This document shows, in pieces, positions 1-7,802 of a stretch of DNA of 64,000 nucleotides (positions are counted from its first letter, which is position 1; each line of letters begins with the position of its first letter). Where the stretch lies: NCBI GenBank assembly GCA_024275165.1, contig JAJRZQ010000012.1, forward strand, positions 186,001 to 250,000, in the 5' to 3' direction. The position numbers and the translations under genes were made by a program. Under the pieces are notes generated by a model. That model searched no databases and was not told the DNA's origin. It worked only from the letters and a program-made list of their open reading frames with translations. This DNA comes from a bacterium. Lineage in GTDB: Bacteria > SAR324 > XYD2-FULL-50-16.

Positions 1-38
1 TTTCCCTTAAATGGAATGGAAAATCAATTAAAAACGGC

Positions 39-332
39 CTAGACAGGCATCCGACTGATTTCTTCGTAGGCGGAGATCATTTTATTTCTCACGGCCATCA
101 ACATTCTTAAACTGGTTTCCGCTTTTTCCATGGCAACCATGGTAGCGGGGATGTCTTTATTGGTTCCCGCGACCATCTCGCTGATCATTTGATCCGCTTT
201 TAGCTGTTCTTGGTTGACCTCGTCGAAGAGGGCGGAAAAGCCTCCAGCGATTTTTTCCGCCGTAGAGGTTGCGGGGCCTTGAGGCTTTTGCGTTTGTTGG
301 AGCTGGTTGAGTAGTCCTATGCTGCGAATCAT
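39..332 (-). CDS. fliE: flagellar hook-basal body protein FliE
   Basis: FliE is the adaptor between the MS ring (FliF) and the proximal rod of the flagellum. The 97-residue product has the usual FliE size and the conserved C-terminal half (AMEKAETSLRMLMAVRN followed by AYEEISRM), which forms the helical rod-binding region. The ATG at 332 is preceded by a TGGAG ribosome binding site seven bases upstream. It is the last gene of a flgB-flgC-unknown-fliE minus-strand group. fliF would be expected just past the left window edge, but the 38 bases left in the window carry no gene. Confidence 0.93.
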   Translation of the reverse strand: MIRSIGLLNQLQQTQKPQGPATSTAEKIAGGFSALFDEVNQEQLKADQMISEMVAGTNKDIPATMVAMEKAETSLRMLMAVRNKMISAYEEISRMPV

Positions 333-369
333 TGTGTTCTCCAGGAATCATGAGAGGCTAAAGTTTGGC

Positions 370-699
370 TTAAGAATCTTTGCCTTGATTTTGTTCATAT
401 TTACTGACGGCCAGCTTGGCATTGCCTGCTTGGGGCTGGGAGGGGGAAATATTTTCCACCAATCCCTTCATGGATTGGATCATGTTGCCGATTTGAGCGA
501 CTCCGTTCTTGACCGTTTGGGGGTTGCTGCCCTCTTTTACCTCAATCATGGCGTCGATCTCGCTGCCCATGCTTTCTAATCGTTCGACCGTTTTTTGCAA
601 TCTGGTTTCAAAGGCCTCGCCGGGCTCTTTGTTTTGCGGGGTTTTGGCCTTGGTTGTTTCTGGAAGGCCACCTAAACGGATTGGATCAATGTGTGTCAT
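370..699 (-). CDS. small unknown protein inside the flagellar rod operon
   Basis: This 109-residue soluble protein has no signal peptide or membrane segment. I do not recognise a family. It is largely helical by composition, with a coiled-coil-like stretch around residues 30-55 and a helical segment around residues 60-85. It lies between flgC and fliE with short gaps (10 and 37 bases), has its own AAGG ribosome binding site, and the reading frame is clean. Its position suggests a rod, export-gate or chaperone-like accessory factor, but that is inference from context only. flgB, flgC and fliE are usually directly adjacent, so the insertion is notable. Confidence 0.7.
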   Translation of the reverse strand: MTHIDPIRLGGLPETTKAKTPQNKEPGEAFETRLQKTVERLESMGSEIDAMIEVKEGSNPQTVKNGVAQIGNMIQSMKGLVENISPSQPQAGNAKLAVSKYEQNQGKDS

Positions 700-709
700 G
701 TTTTACCTT

Positions 710-1153
710 TTATCTTCCGATCTCTAAGGCTTTAGAAATCATTTGCTTGGTCGCGTTCATCGCCGCGATATTGGCCTCAAAGGAGCGCCTGGCAACCATC
801 AAATTAGTCATTTCCTCAACAATATCAATATTTGGCATGGCGACAAAACCCTCTTCATTGGCATCGGGGTGCCCTGGTTCATAAACCATGCGAGCTGGCT
901 TGCTGTCTTCGGTAACCCCTAAGACCTTGACATGCCGCGCCCCGTCATCTGGAGTGCGGTCTTTTAATTCTTCTAAAAAACTCTTGTGCGAGGGCAAAGC
1001 CCCAAAAATCACATCCTTACGCCGGTACGGCCCTCCGCCCGGGGTTCGGGTCGTGTTGACATTGGCAATGTTGGAAGAAATCACCTTTAATCTCAAACGC
1101 TGCGCGCTTAAGCCCGAAGAGGCGATTTCTAAGCTGTCGAACATGGAAGGCAT
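710..1153 (-). CDS. flgC: flagellar basal-body rod protein FlgC
   Basis: FlgC is a proximal rod subunit of the flagellar basal body, secreted by the flagellar type III apparatus. The N-terminus (SLEIASSGLSAQRLRLKVIS, then NIANVNTT) is the rod/hook N-terminal signature, and the C-terminus (VARRSFEANIAAMNATKQM) is the matching C-terminal rod motif. Length 147 residues is typical. The start overlaps the flgB stop by one base (TAATG) and has a strong AAGGAGG ribosome binding site, so translation is coupled to flgB. Confidence 0.96.
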   Translation of the reverse strand: MPSMFDSLEIASSGLSAQRLRLKVISSNIANVNTTRTPGGGPYRRKDVIFGALPSHKSFLEELKDRTPDDGARHVKVLGVTEDSKPARMVYEPGHPDANEEGFVAMPNIDIVEEMTNLMVARRSFEANIAAMNATKQMISKALEIGR

Positions 1154-1572
1154 TATTTACCTCCTTCGGTGATGGCGGTTTTGAGCGTTCTCATTTTCCA
1201 ATTGAGGGCCCGAACCTGGGAGGTAAAGAGCAATTGATTTTCAGCCAGTTTAGCCATTTCCTTATCTAGAATAACCGTGTTGCCGTCCATCCTGGGGTCG
1301 GGGTTAAAGCTGTTGATTTGTTCCCCCTGCACCAACTCTAAGGGTTCGCGGGTGACCCCGTCGAAATGCCTAGGGTCGCTGGTTTTTAGGGGGCCTGGTT
1401 GGTCAGAATGGAGGGCGCGCATCAATTGTTTTTCAAACACCAAGTCTTGGGCACGGTACCCTGGGGTTTCTCGGTTGGCAATGTTCGACGAAATCAAAGC
1501 CTGCCGCCTTTGGGTTAAGCTCATCGCTTGCGTCAGTAGCTGCATGTTTTTGTCGAATAAGCGGACCGCCAT
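1153..1572 (-). CDS. flgB: flagellar basal-body rod protein FlgB
   Basis: FlgB is a proximal rod component. The 139-residue protein has the typical QRRQALISSNIANRETPGYR motif near residues 20-40 and a C-terminal rod motif (LLFTSQVRALNWKMRTLKTA). A GGGAG ribosome binding site precedes the ATG at 1572. It is the first gene of the flgB-flgC-unknown-fliE unit. A sigma-54-like promoter lies about 40 bases upstream, which fits the class of flagellar genes controlled by RpoN with an FlrC/FleR-type activator. Confidence 0.95.
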   Translation of the reverse strand: MAVRLFDKNMQLLTQAMSLTQRRQALISSNIANRETPGYRAQDLVFEKQLMRALHSDQPGPLKTSDPRHFDGVTREPLELVQGEQINSFNPDPRMDGNTVILDKEMAKLAENQLLFTSQVRALNWKMRTLKTAITEGGK

Positions 1573-1610
1573 AGTAACTCCCGTGGTAAATAAAACTCAT
1601 TGAAAAGAAA

Positions 1611-1626
1611 TGCAAAGCAAAGGCCA
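1611..1626 (-). promoter_or_regulatory. sigma-54-type (-24/-12) promoter for flgB operon
   Basis: On the minus strand this reads TGGCCTTTGCTTTGCA. It has the invariant GG (-24) and GC (-12) dinucleotides separated by ten bases, and the TTGCA half of the RpoN consensus is intact. Transcription would start near 1600, leaving about 28 bases of leader containing the flgB ribosome binding site. Seen directly: motif and spacing. Inferred: RpoN dependence, consistent with the FleS/FlrB-like kinase nearby at 3263-4516. Confidence 0.65.
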
Positions 1627-1732
1627 TAAAAGCAATTTTTTTCAAAAAAAGTGGCCCTAGGGGGTTGGCCTGGGGCTGAAGTATGTTTTTCTTAAGGTGG
1701 AAATGCAAGAAAAGGGCCGCGAGCGGGAAGGG

Positions 1733-1758
1733 GCCGGCCCGGGCTATGCCGGGCCGGC
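1733..1758 (-). terminator. GC-rich hairpin after the thioredoxin reductase gene
   Basis: A perfect 10-bp GC inverted repeat (GCCGGCCCGG / CCGGGCCGGC) with a six-base loop starts 25 bases beyond the stop codon of the Grx-TrxR gene. There is no clean U tract directly after it on the minus strand, so it may be a weak or factor-assisted terminator that separates this gene from the flagellar operon. Confidence 0.45.
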
Positions 1759-1782
1759 AGAGAAAAGAAACTCAGAGGTTTT

Positions 1783-2982
1783 TTAATTTTCCTCGGCTAA
1801 GAAGCGTTCGGCGTCAATGGCGGCCATGCAACCGGAGCCCGCGGCCGTAATGGCTTGGCGGTAATGGGAATCCATGACATCCCCCGCGGCAAAAACACCG
1901 GGGATATTCATTTTTGCGGTGCCCGGGGTGGGCAGGAGGTAACCCTGTTCGTCCATTTTGAGTTGACCTTTAAAAATATCCGCGTTGGGGGTATGCCCAA
2001 TGGCCACAAAAAGCCCCTGTACCCCGAGTTCATGGGTTTGGTTGCTGTGGACATTTTTTACCCTGACATCGGTGAGTTGATTGCCGTCGCCTAAGACCTC
2101 TTCAATCACCGAGTCTAAAACCAATTCAATTTTAGGGTTCTTTTTGGCACGGTCCTGCATGGCCATGGAAGCGCGAAATTCCTGGCGGCGATGCACCAAA
2201 AAAACCTTTTCGCAGAAGTTGGTTAAGTAGGTTGCCTCTTCCAAGGCCGTATCGCCTCCACCGACCACGGCAACCTTTTGACCCTTAAAAAAGAAGCCGT
2301 CGCAGGTGGCGCAGGCAGAGACGCCTTTGTTTTTGTATTTATCCTCACTGGCTAAACCTAAGTAGCGAGCGCTGGCCCCGGTGGCGATGATCAAGGCGTC
2401 GCAGGTATAGGTGGTGTCGTCGGTTTCTAAGGTAAAGGGTCGTTTGGAAAGATCGGCTTTTTTGACTTCGCCAAAGACCATTTCAGTGTCGAAGCGGGTC
2501 GCTTGGGCTTCCATATTGTTGATCAGTTGGTTGCCGTCCACCCCTTCTGGGAACCCGGGGAAGTTGTCGACCTCGGTGGTGGTGGTCAATTGGCCGCCCT
2601 TTTGGGGGCCGGAAAGTACCATGGGGGATAGGTTGGCCCGCGCCGCGTAGATCGCGGCGGTATAACCGGCAGGGCCGGAGCCTAAGATGATGATTTTGCG
2701 ATGTTCTTGTTTTTGTTCCATTTTAACCCGTTCTAACAGTTCATCGAGCTTGCCTTGTGAATCGAGTGCGTAAAGGTCATCACAGCCGCCGATAGGTTGA
2801 TCGTCAATGAAAATTTGGGGTACCGTACGCCCACCGCCCGATTTTTCGCTCATTTCCTGGCGGAGTTGGGGGTTTAAATCGACCCGGATTTCCTCATAGT
2901 CCACGCCCTTGGCGTCGAGTAAAAATTTGGCCCGGTCACAGTAAGGGCAGCTGTCGGTGGAATAGATCACAATTTTTTTCAT
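1783..2982 (-). CDS. trxB: glutaredoxin-thioredoxin reductase fusion
   Basis: This single 399-residue protein joins a glutaredoxin to a low-molecular-weight thioredoxin reductase. Residues 1-85 are a GrxC-like domain with the dithiol active site CPYC (12-15) and the TVP cis-proline motif. Residues 95-399 are a complete FAD/NADPH thioredoxin reductase: FAD-binding GSGPAGYTAA (101-110), redox CATC (224-227), NADPH-binding VGGGDTALEEA, and the C-terminal FAD motif GVFAAGDV. It should pass electrons from NADPH to thioredoxin, and possibly directly to its own glutaredoxin head. The fusion is in one frame with no internal start needed. It is a single-gene unit with its own promoter. Confidence 0.95.
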   Translation of the reverse strand: MKKIVIYSTDSCPYCDRAKFLLDAKGVDYEEIRVDLNPQLRQEMSEKSGGGRTVPQIFIDDQPIGGCDDLYALDSQGKLDELLERVKMEQKQEHRKIIILGSGPAGYTAAIYAARANLSPMVLSGPQKGGQLTTTTEVDNFPGFPEGVDGNQLINNMEAQATRFDTEMVFGEVKKADLSKRPFTLETDDTTYTCDALIIATGASARYLGLASEDKYKNKGVSACATCDGFFFKGQKVAVVGGGDTALEEATYLTNFCEKVFLVHRRQEFRASMAMQDRAKKNPKIELVLDSVIEEVLGDGNQLTDVRVKNVHSNQTHELGVQGLFVAIGHTPNADIFKGQLKMDEQGYLLPTPGTAKMNIPGVFAAGDVMDSHYRQAITAAGSGCMAAIDAERFLAEEN

Positions 2983-3016
2983 AATCCGCTCAAAAGTTGT
3001 TGGTTTTTATTGTTTT

Positions 3017-3045
3017 AGCATATTCGATATATTTAAATAGGGCAA
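3017..3045 (-). promoter_or_regulatory. sigma-70-type promoter for the Grx-TrxR gene
   Basis: On the minus strand: TTGCCC, a 17-base AT-rich spacer, then TATGCT. The predicted start is near 3010, about 28 bases before the ATG at 2982, and GAGCGG just before the ATG can serve as ribosome binding site. Confidence 0.5.
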
Positions 3046-3198
3046 TCCATGGGAACAGAAATCCTGGGTTCGAAAAAAGATCAGCCCGGGATTGAAGCGA
3101 GCGAACAAAGAGTAGGGGCCTAGGGAGTTAAAGCGATAAAAAAGTTTACTCCAAGCGGGGAATCCCATTTAAGGTACAAGCTTTGCTTGCCCAAAGGC

Positions 3199-3226
3199 TT
3201 GACTTTGAGCCCTCTGGGCTTATGCT
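3199..3226 (+). promoter_or_regulatory. promoter with dyad spacer for the histidine kinase gene
   Basis: TTGACT, a 16-base spacer and TATGCT form a good sigma-70 match. The spacer contains the inverted repeat AGCCC-TCT-GGGCT (3208-3220), a possible operator. Transcription would begin near 3233, downstream of the TTG at 3230. This favours the ATG at 3263 as the true start of the kinase gene. Confidence 0.5.
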
Positions 3227-3262
3227 TTTTTGCAAGAGGGTTTGAACCTTAAAAAACAGACT

Positions 3263-4516
3263 ATGGACCTTAATTCATTTTCCATGGAGCAGCAAAAGCT
3301 GCTCGCCCGCGCTTTTGACTCCTTTAATGTCTCCATTGAAAAGCTCAGGAAGTATCAACTCAAACTGGAATCGCAGATCATTGAGTTGCGGCATGAGTTG
3401 GAGGTAAAAAATCAAGAGTTGACCAATATTTTGCAATCGCTCCCCTCCGGCTTGATCGTGACCGACTTAGAGGGGCGGATTCATACCTTTAACCGTTCCG
3501 CGCAACGGATTACGGGGATTGAGGCGGAACAGGCAAAGGGGAAAAAGATCAATGAGCTTTTAGGGCATCATTTGCTCCCCCCGCACTTGAATGAAGAGGC
3601 CTTGGATTTGTTGGCTCACGGCTTTGCCCAAAAGTTCAAACTGGAACGGCAGGGAGAAACCGCGACCTTGGAAAGCGAAACGACCTTAATGGAGTCGGAA
3701 GAAAAAGAAAAGCTGGGCATCATCATCAACCTTTCGGACATCACCCTCTTAGATCGCTTAAAAGAAGAGTCCGAACGAAAAAGGCGGCTGGTCGCCATGG
3801 GGGAAATCGCCATGCAGGTTGCCCATGAGGTGCGCAATCCCTTGGGGAGTATTGAGCTTTTTGTGTCCATGATGAAAAAGGACGCTGTCGAGGGGAGTGA
3901 GGATATGGATTTGATTGAGCATATTTTAGGTGCCGTGCGCTCGATGAATCATATTATTTCCAATTTGTTGGAGTATACCCGTCCCCGGCCCATTACCCTA
4001 GAAGTGCTGGATATGCATCATCTGTTGAGCGAGTTTGCCGACTTCTCTCGTCATTTCGCGGGCAGTCAGGGGATTGAAATCCATTTGGAACTGGACGCTG
4101 AAAAAGAGCGGGTCAAGGGAAATAAAGAGCTGATCAAACAGGTTTGCCTCAATATTTTTATGAATGCCTGTCAAGCCATGGAAGAGGGAGGTGATTTTTT
4201 CATCTCCACGACGAATTATATTGAAAAAGATTCCTTTGTTTTGGCTCGGTTTCATGGACGGGGCAGCGGAGAAGCGAGTATGCCTGTTTTTAGGGTTGAT
4301 TTGCGAGATACGGGTCGGGGGATGAATGAAGAGGTGAAACAAAAGATTTTTGATCCCTTTTTCACGACCCGGGAACAGGGTACGGGGTTGGGGATGTCGA
4401 TTATTCATAAGACCATGGCGAGCCACGGCGGGGCGATTTTGCTGGATTCCACGGTGGGGCGGGGCACCCGCGTCAGCCTGCTTTTTGTCCAAAACCAAGA
4501 TGTAGAGCTTTTTTAA
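3263..4516 (+). CDS. PAS-domain sensor histidine kinase, FleS/FlrB-like
   Basis: This is a cytosolic two-component kinase of 417 residues with no membrane segment. Order of domains: N-terminal coiled coil (about 15-60), PAS (about 60-160), HisKA with the phospho-acceptor in MQVAHEVRNPLGSIELF (His188 counted from this ATG), and HATPase with N-box NACQAMEEGG, G1 box DTGRGM and G2 GTGLGMSI. The HisKA sequence closely resembles FleS/FlrB kinases, which activate sigma-54-dependent flagellar genes. The nearby flgB RpoN-type promoter supports that role. No partner NtrC-type regulator is present in the window. A longer frame from TTG 3230 exists, but the promoter position argues against it. Confidence 0.87.
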   Translation: MDLNSFSMEQQKLLARAFDSFNVSIEKLRKYQLKLESQIIELRHELEVKNQELTNILQSLPSGLIVTDLEGRIHTFNRSAQRITGIEAEQAKGKKINELLGHHLLPPHLNEEALDLLAHGFAQKFKLERQGETATLESETTLMESEEKEKLGIIINLSDITLLDRLKEESERKRRLVAMGEIAMQVAHEVRNPLGSIELFVSMMKKDAVEGSEDMDLIEHILGAVRSMNHIISNLLEYTRPRPITLEVLDMHHLLSEFADFSRHFAGSQGIEIHLELDAEKERVKGNKELIKQVCLNIFMNACQAMEEGGDFFISTTNYIEKDSFVLARFHGRGSGEASMPVFRVDLRDTGRGMNEEVKQKIFDPFFTTREQGTGLGMSIIHKTMASHGGAILLDSTVGRGTRVSLLFVQNQDVELF

Positions 4517-4977
4517 TCTTTGTTGCCGCTGAGTTGGTTGAGGTAAGCGCGGTTCGCTTCGGCAAAGACATCCTTTAAGGGCACCCCCTTTTCTTTCGCC
4601 AGTTTGGCGCAATCTTCATACTCTGGGGCGTAGCCTACATTTGCCCCCTGATAAAAGCCGAGTTTGATTTTAATGGGGCCGTAAGGGGTTTGCACCTCTT
4701 CAAAGCGGCGTTCTAAGGCGTGACGGGTCACCGGAGTATAGCGAAAGCCTAAGGCGGTGGTGTTGGTGAAGATGAATTCTTCTACCAAATGGAGCGAATT
4801 TTGGGTGCAAAGCACCGACAACTGTACTCCTGGGCGGCCTTTTTTCATGAGGATGTGGGTCAGCCAAGCGTCGGCGGCGCCCAAGGTGATGAGGTCTTCT
4901 AAGAGGGGGGCGAGTTGCTCGGGGGATTGGTCGTCGATGTTGGAACGAACCTCAATGTATTCATGCTCAATTAACAT
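4513..4977 (-). CDS. orphan LarC C-terminal domain (DUF111 family)
   Basis: The 154-residue protein matches the C-terminal part of LarC, the nickel insertion protein that completes the nickel-pincer cofactor. Family features seen: an N-terminal start of the type IEVRSNIDDQSPEQLAPLLE, the segment WLTHILMKKGRPGVQLSVLC, and a basic RFEEVQTPYGPIKIKLG region. Full LarC is about 400 residues. Here the N-terminal (LarC1) part is absent, and DUF2062 directly precedes it with an 11-base overlap. In some lactobacilli larC1 and larC2 are joined by frameshifting, but no LarC1-like sequence lies upstream here. Whether it acts alone is unknown. Its 3' end overlaps the convergent kinase gene by four bases. 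Confidence 0.78.
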   Translation of the reverse strand: MLIEHEYIEVRSNIDDQSPEQLAPLLEDLITLGAADAWLTHILMKKGRPGVQLSVLCTQNSLHLVEEFIFTNTTALGFRYTPVTRHALERRFEEVQTPYGPIKIKLGFYQGANVGYAPEYEDCAKLAKEKGVPLKDVFAEANRAYLNQLSGNKD

Positions 4978-5632
4978 GCTTTTTCCTCCTTAAGGAATGT
5001 TTTTTATGATGTTTTTGACGCAACATTAAATCGGCTCGGTCCGGGCTGTGTTCAAAACGCGTGCGCCAGTCTTCATAAGCGATGCCCATTCTAGCCGCTT
5101 TTTGCATGCGGACGGAGAGCAGGTACTTTGAGGCGACAAAATAACTCAAGAAAGCGCAGGGGATCGCGTAAAAAAGACTCCCAATAATCATGGGGAAACC
5201 GAGGTCGATCAAGAGAAACTCAAACCCCTTTTCAACGACTTCAAAGGTGGAAAGGGCGGGGTTTTCGGTAATGGCGGAGAGCTGCAAGGTAAAGGTGTCG
5301 TAATTGATGGGCTCAACGGCGATTCCTAAGAAATTAAAGAAATGATACCCGGTAATTAAAAAACCGTAGTACATAAAGAACATGGTTAAGGGATTGCTGA
5401 TCCAGACCATTGCCGTGCCGATGAGGAGATCAAAAGGCCGATGAAAGGAAAATTTTAAAAAGAGCCAAGTCACCCAGACTAGCCACATCTGTATGCCCAC
5501 CGTGGGGGTGAGACCCCAAAACATTCCAACAGCGGCGCCGAGAGACGCTTGCGGAATGGGGGCATGGCTTTCCATAATCGGCTTGATCAGGTGTTCTTGC
5601 ACCTTGAATCGAACCTGTTTCCAAAGACCCAT
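4967..5632 (-). CDS. DUF2062 integral membrane protein
   Basis: The 221-residue protein has three or four hydrophobic segments (about 30-50, 55-80, 85-110 and 145-175) and the DUF2062 signature: PQASLGAAVGMFWGLTPTVG followed by ISNPLTMFFMYYGFLITGY. The biochemical role of DUF2062 proteins is not established. They are small inner-membrane proteins often found beside glycosyltransferases or metal-related genes. It is cotranscribed with the LarC-like gene (11-base overlap). The C-terminal tail is strongly basic, with a run of His, Lys and Arg. The ribosome binding site is weak (TAGG close to the ATG). Confidence 0.83.
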   Translation of the reverse strand: MGLWKQVRFKVQEHLIKPIMESHAPIPQASLGAAVGMFWGLTPTVGIQMWLVWVTWLFLKFSFHRPFDLLIGTAMVWISNPLTMFFMYYGFLITGYHFFNFLGIAVEPINYDTFTLQLSAITENPALSTFEVVEKGFEFLLIDLGFPMIIGSLFYAIPCAFLSYFVASKYLLSVRMQKAARMGIAYEDWRTRFEHSPDRADLMLRQKHHKKHSLRRKKHVN

Positions 5633-6184
5633 AACCTAGAAGCAACAAAAAAATTGAGAGAAAATATCTCTTCTAAATATGCTCTTTCTTTTAGAAGAAA
5701 GGCAAGCCGGAAACGCAAGGACCCGCAAAGAAAAGGGGCTTTTGCTGGGGAAGGGTTGCGAATCCATTTTTAGGTGGTTTGAGGGGGTTAGGGGAGGCAG
5801 GGATAAGGCAGCAGGTCACGCAAATTACGGTGGCTTTTTTGCGTCGATTTTTTTTCATTGAACGGGGAGGGTTTGACAATGGAGCGTTTTGTTTTACTCT
5901 TCCCCACTTTGCTGGGGAGGAGAAAGGCCGAAATAGTAAAAATCGACTTTTCAGCTTCTGTTGGATGCTGTAAATTAAATGTTTGAGGTGTTTTTTAGCG
6001 AAGCCCATTACTGGGCTTTTGCCGACTTTGAGGAGAGGGGCTCTATTTCCTCTCTTAAAAAAAGTCGTTTCACCTTGAGGAACCTCTGAAAAACTCTAAA
6101 CCTGATTGAGTTGGCGATTTATTTTTTGCCGGCAGAGAAGCCTTTGCGGACTTGAGGTTTTTAAACCTATTGACGGGAAACAAC
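5633..6184. other. 552-base intergenic region before leuA
   Basis: No convincing long gene. It holds a short hairpin (CTTTCTT-TTAG-AAGAAAG, 5684-5701), a possible promoter (TTGACA at 5873-5878 with a poor -10 TACTCT at 5895-5900), a terminator-like hairpin at 6001-6018, and one 36-codon open frame (5979-6089) rich in aromatic residues. The length and structures suggest a regulated leader for leuA, but no leucine-codon run, T-box sequence or other known leader class was recognised. Confidence 0.4.
6001..6020 (+). terminator. terminator-like hairpin upstream of leuA
   Basis: AAGCCCA-TTAC-TGGGCTT forms a 7-bp stem with a 4-base loop, ending in TTTT. If transcription starts near 5905, this would be an attenuator or early terminator for leuA. 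It lies inside the 36-codon open frame at 5979-6089. Confidence 0.4.
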
Positions 6185-7732
6185 ATGAACCCTCGGCAAA
6201 TTCAAATTTTTGATACCACCTTGCGCGACGGAGAACAGTCGCCAGGTTGCAGCATGAACGCAGAAGAAAAACTCGCGTTGGCGCGCCAACTTGAGCGCTT
6301 AGGCGTTGATCTGATCGAAGCGGGTTTCGCCGTATCCAGTCCCGGTGATTTTGATTCGGTGCGGCAAATCGGTCACGCTTTGCAAGGGCCTCGGGTCTTG
6401 AGTCTTTGCCGAGTCTTGGATAAAGATATCGACGCCGGGGTCCAGGCTTTGGAGGGAAGCTTTAACTGGGGGATTCATACCTTTGTGGGGACCTCGGACC
6501 TTCATTTAAAGTATAAGCTTAAGATGGAACGCCAAACGGCGCTTCAAAAGGCGGTACGGGCGGTTGAACGGGCGGCGAAGCATACCGATCATGTTGAGTT
6601 TTCCGCAGAAGACGCCACCCGCAGCGACCCCGAATTTTTAATCGAGATTCTTTCGGCGGTGGTGAAGGCCGGGGCAACGGTCATCAATGTGCCCGATACG
6701 GTGGGTTACACCACGCCGCAAGAGATTTACGCGCTCTTTGACCGCTTAAAAAACGAGGTTTACTAAGGGGATCAAGTCACCTTTTCCACCCATTGCCATA
6801 ACGATTTAGGGCTTGCGGTAGCCAACAGTTTAGCTGCTGTTCGCGCCGGAGCGACCCAGGTGGAATGCACCCTCAACGGAATCGGAGAACGGGCGGGCAA
6901 CGCGGCTTTGGAAGAGATCGTCATGGGGTTGAAAACCCGGTCTAATTATTATCAGGCTGAAACCGGGGTGGCAACGGAGCAGCTTTTCCCCGCCAGCCGA
7001 CTTTTGACTAAGCTTACGGGCAATGTGGTCCAGGCCAATAAGTCGATTGTGGGGGCCAATGCCTTTGCCCATGAATCGGGGATTCATCAAGACGGAGTGA
7101 TTAAGAATCCCTTGACCTACGAGATCATGAGCCCCGAATCGGTGGGGGCAACAAAGAATCAACTCGTTTTAGGCAAGCACTCTGGTCGCGCGGCTTTGGC
7201 AGAGCGGATCAAAGCCTTGGGTTATGAGGTCTCCAGCGAGGAGTTGCAACGGGTTTTCAAGGGCTTTAAACGCTTGGCGGATCAAAAAAAGACGGTCTAT
7301 GACGAAGATATTGAAATGCTGGTCATGGGGGATAAGTCCAAAGGGGTGGAACGCTTTAGCCTATTGCATTTAAATGTAAGTACAGGCACGGACTGCTTGC
7401 CGACAGCCACGGTAAAGTTGGAAATTGACGCTCAAGAACAAGAGGCCCAAGCCAGCTTTGGCGATGGCCCCGTTGACGCGGCCTTGAATACGATTCGCGC
7501 CATTACGGGGTTGGAGGCAAAGGTCACGGCTTATATTGTGAAAGCCATTACGGGGGGAACCGATGCCCAAGGGGTGGTTTCCATTTCAGTGGAAGAAGCC
7601 GGGGTGAGCGTAACCGGGCGGGGAAGTCATACGGATATCGTATTGGCTTCCGCTCAGGCTTTTATTAACGCGCTCAATCGTTTGGAGGTAAAAAAACGCA
7701 CACAACCGAGATTGAAGGAAGAGGGCGTATAG
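6185..7732 (+). pseudogene. leuA: 2-isopropylmalate synthase gene with an in-frame TAA
   Basis: LeuA condenses acetyl-CoA with 2-ketoisovalerate in the first step of leucine synthesis. Both halves are present in one frame: catalytic barrel start IFDTTLRDGEQSPGCSM, then metal-binding [18 protein letters not shown], the NGIGERAGN motif, SGIHQDG, and the C-terminal regulatory domain (residues about 390-500). The total of about 515 codons matches the family. A TAA at 6764-6766 interrupts it between KNEVY and [10 protein letters not shown]. No bases are inserted or deleted, and AAA (Lys) to TAA would explain it. As written, the 5' piece lacks the HCHND metal ligands and the 3' piece lacks the start of the barrel. 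It may be a true nonsense mutation, a sequencing or assembly error, or readthrough. The ATG at 6185 starts just before the conserved sequence. Confidence 0.88.
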
Positions 7733-7739
7733 CCCTCAT

Positions 7740-7768
7740 TTGACCCTGTCGCGTAAATCGACTAAAAT
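7740..7768 (+). promoter_or_regulatory. strong sigma-70-type promoter for lon
   Basis: TTGACC, a 17-base spacer and TAAAAT: five of six matches in each box. The predicted start near 7775 leaves about 28 bases of leader with AGGA before the lon ATG. No sigma-32-like element was seen. Confidence 0.7.
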
Positions 7769-7802
7769 TAAAAGACAATGAAGTATTATTCTAGGAATCT
7801 GC

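Noticed and set aside
3230-3262. TTG at 3230 as the start of the histidine kinase gene.
   Set aside because: The predicted transcription start near 3233 would exclude it, and the ATG at 3263 precedes the first recognisable coiled coil.
5701-5730. Sequence with partial likeness to the start of a c-di-GMP-I (GEMM) riboswitch (GGCAAGCC ... CCGCAAAG).
   Set aside because: The conserved GGGACGCAAAGCC block and the tetraloop receptor arm are not present, and no coherent pairing could be drawn.
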